Origin: DASRSS01 sp035656335
GTDB lineage: Bacteria; Actinomycetota; Actinomycetes; Mycobacteriales; Jatrophihabitantaceae
Direction: 5' to 3'
NCBI GenBank assembly: GCA_035656335.1
Contig: DASRSS010000204.1
Coordinates: forward strand, 1-5,979
DNA length: 5,979 bases
In this document: positions 4,835 to 5,979 of the stretch, in pieces
Layout of the letters: every line of letters begins with the position of its first letter
Numbering within the stretch: position 1 is the first letter of the stretch
Translations under genes and position numbers: made by a program
Notes under the pieces: model-generated
Seen by the model: only the letters and a program-made list of their open reading frames with translations
Databases searched by the model: none
Told to the model about the DNA's origin: nothing

Positions 4835-5979
4835 GACGGCGCACCGTCGTGCTGCAGCTGCTGGTGTTCGGCGCGATCTCGGTGCTGATCGTCGCCTACA
4901 CACTGTTCTCGCTGCTGGGCATCACGGTCACCGACAAGCCCTTCTACGTCACCGTGCAGCTGAACACCGGCGGCGGCATCTTCGACGGCGCCGAGGTCGC
5001 GTACCGGGGCGTGTCGGTCGGCTCGGTCAGCAGCACCCACCTGAGCACGGACGGCGTCACGCTGCGGCTCAAGGTCGACCACGGCACCCGCATCCCGGTC
5101 CGCTCCACCGCGCACATCTACGACCTGTCACCGGTGGGCGAGCAGTACGTCGACCTCGTACCGGACGCGGACGCGGGCACCGATCCGTCCTACCTGCACG
5201 GGGGAAGCGTCATCCCCACCGAGCGGACCACGACGCCCCTGCAGATCTCGACGGTCCTCTACGACACCGAGCAGTTCATCGACAGCCTCGACCCTGGCGA
5301 CCTCGGCGTGCTCGCGCGCGAGGGTGCGAAGGCGTTCGGCGGCACCGGCCCGCAGCTGACCTCGATCCTCGACAACGCCAGCAGCATCCTGAACCAGCTG
5401 TCCCAGACGCAGGACGCGACCGAACGCATCCTGGCCAACTCCGCGCTGCTGCTGCAGGGCGCCCGCGCACACGCCGGCGACTTCGACACGTTCGCGTCCG
5501 CCCTGCGCGCCCTGTCCGGCACGCTGGCCGCCTCCACGCCGACGATCGAGAAGTTCCTCGACCAGGCGGCGCCCACCACGCAGCTGATCGACACGCTGGT
5601 CCGCGACAACGGCTCGGCGATTGGCGTCCTGCTCGGCAACCTCGCCACGCTCAGCCAGATCCAGGTGGCGCGGATCCCGGCGCTCAAGGCGCTGCTGGTG
5701 GCGGTGCCGGAGTTCGGCCAGAAGGCGCCCCAGCTGGCCAACGGCGACGCGCTGACCGGCGTGCTGAACTTCAACCTCGACCAGGCTTTGTGCCCGTCCG
5801 GGGTTCCGTTGACGAACCCGATCTCCGGCGAGCGCACCCCGCTGAAATCGGTCGGCTGCATCGGCCTTCCGCGCGGCGCCGCGAACGCGCCGCGTCCGTC
5901 CGGAGCGACCGGCACGCAGTCCGGCTCGGCCCGCCGGCTGGCGTCCGGCGGCTCCACCCGGGTCGCCGGCTACGACCCG
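4831..5979 (+). CDS. mceF: MceF-type MCE-family lipid-transport subunit (3' end cut by window)
   Basis: The frame opens at ATG 4831 (ATGA overlap with mceE) and is still open at the last base, giving 383 residues. A basic start (MRRR) precedes a membrane helix at about 6-29. The MCE domain is about 39-111, with MceF-like features: Leu-Asn-Thr-Gly-Gly-Gly 44-49, Ala-Tyr-Arg-Gly-Val 57-61, Val-Gly 63-64 and Val-Gly-Glu-Gln-Tyr-Val-Asp-Leu 102-109. Helical repeat units begin at residues 190, 211, 232, 257 and 278, the same numbers as in MceE. 'LNFNLDQALC' leads to Cys321, with a second cysteine at 343 (VGCIGLPRG). The visible end is a flexible Gly/Ser/Ala/Arg-rich tail finishing VAGYDP, which resembles the last part of MceF proteins, so probably only a few tens of residues are missing. 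The family role is as the sixth chain of the Mce lipid-transfer tube. Mce-associated genes usually follow, but none is visible here. Confidence 0.92.
   Translation, partial: MRRRTVVLQLLVFGAISVLIVAYTLFSLLGITVTDKPFYVTVQLNTGGGIFDGAEVAYRGVSVGSVSSTHLSTDGVTLRLKVDHGTRIPVRSTAHIYDLSPVGEQYVDLVPDADAGTDPSYLHGGSVIPTERTTTPLQISTVLYDTEQFIDSLDPGDLGVLAREGAKAFGGTGPQLTSILDNASSILNQLSQTQDATERILANSALLLQGARAHAGDFDTFASALRALSGTLAASTPTIEKFLDQAAPTTQLIDTLVRDNGSAIGVLLGNLATLSQIQVARIPALKALLVAVPEFGQKAPQLANGDALTGVLNFNLDQALCPSGVPLTNPISGERTPLKSVGCIGLPRGAANAPRPSGATGTQSGSARRLASGGSTRVAGYDP

Noticed and set aside
5259..5957. A minus-strand open frame of 232 codons opposite mceF
   Set aside because: It is fully antisense to the MCE-family frame, which shows clear MceF motifs, and its composition is that of a shadow frame (Ser, Arg, Ala, Pro rich).
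1..5979. Search for tRNA or rRNA genes, CRISPR arrays, insertion sequences, intergenic promoters and terminators
   Set aside because: None was seen. The whole window is covered by six overlapping coding frames, leaving no non-coding space.
1..5979. Assigning the cluster to a specific substrate (mce1 fatty or mycolic acid type, or mce4 sterol type)
   Set aside because: The flanking permease, regulator and catabolic genes that would discriminate lie outside the window, and the subunit sequences alone do not let me decide.

Overview
The window is an internal slice of a single mce (mammalian cell entry) operon, read entirely on the + strand, from a high-GC actinomycete. GC is roughly 70% by eye and almost every codon ends in G or C. 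Six consecutive MCE-family genes in the canonical A-B-C-D-E-F order, with the E subunit a lipoprotein, are the hallmark of Actinobacteria such as Mycobacterium, Nocardia, Rhodococcus, Amycolatopsis, Pseudonocardia and Streptomyces. The codon use would suit a Pseudonocardiales-type genome, but the genus cannot be fixed from this sequence.

Layout: 3-332 is the C-terminal tail of MceA, cut by the left edge. Then follow complete mceB (329-1483), mceC (1480-2565), mceD (2562-3779) and mceE (3776-4834), and mceF (4831 to the right edge), which lacks only its extreme C-terminus. Each junction is a 4-base start/stop overlap: GTGA once, ATGA four times. There is no intergenic DNA, and I see no promoter, terminator, RNA gene, mobile element or CRISPR array. 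The long minus-strand open frames are shadows of these genes.

How the genes work together (family knowledge): MceA-F form a heterohexamer that bridges the space between the plasma membrane and the mycomembrane or cell wall. It has an MCE-domain ring, a hydrophobic alpha-helical needle or tunnel, and a C-terminal portal. It serves an ABC-type importer with YrbEA/YrbEB permeases and an MceG-type ATPase, and carries lipids such as fatty acids or sterols. The permease genes would be expected upstream of the left edge and mce-associated (mas) genes downstream of the right edge. The substrate cannot be read from this window.

The basic system is known. Three things merit a second look. (1) A residue-spacing register of 21-21-25-21 recurs in the helical regions of MceC, D, E and F, and MceB departs from it at a defined point. 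(2) A strip of about 80 bases at the mceB/mceC junction has strongly aberrant codon use and encodes a basic N-terminal extension of MceC. (3) C-terminal cysteines occur in every subunit except the lipoprotein MceE.
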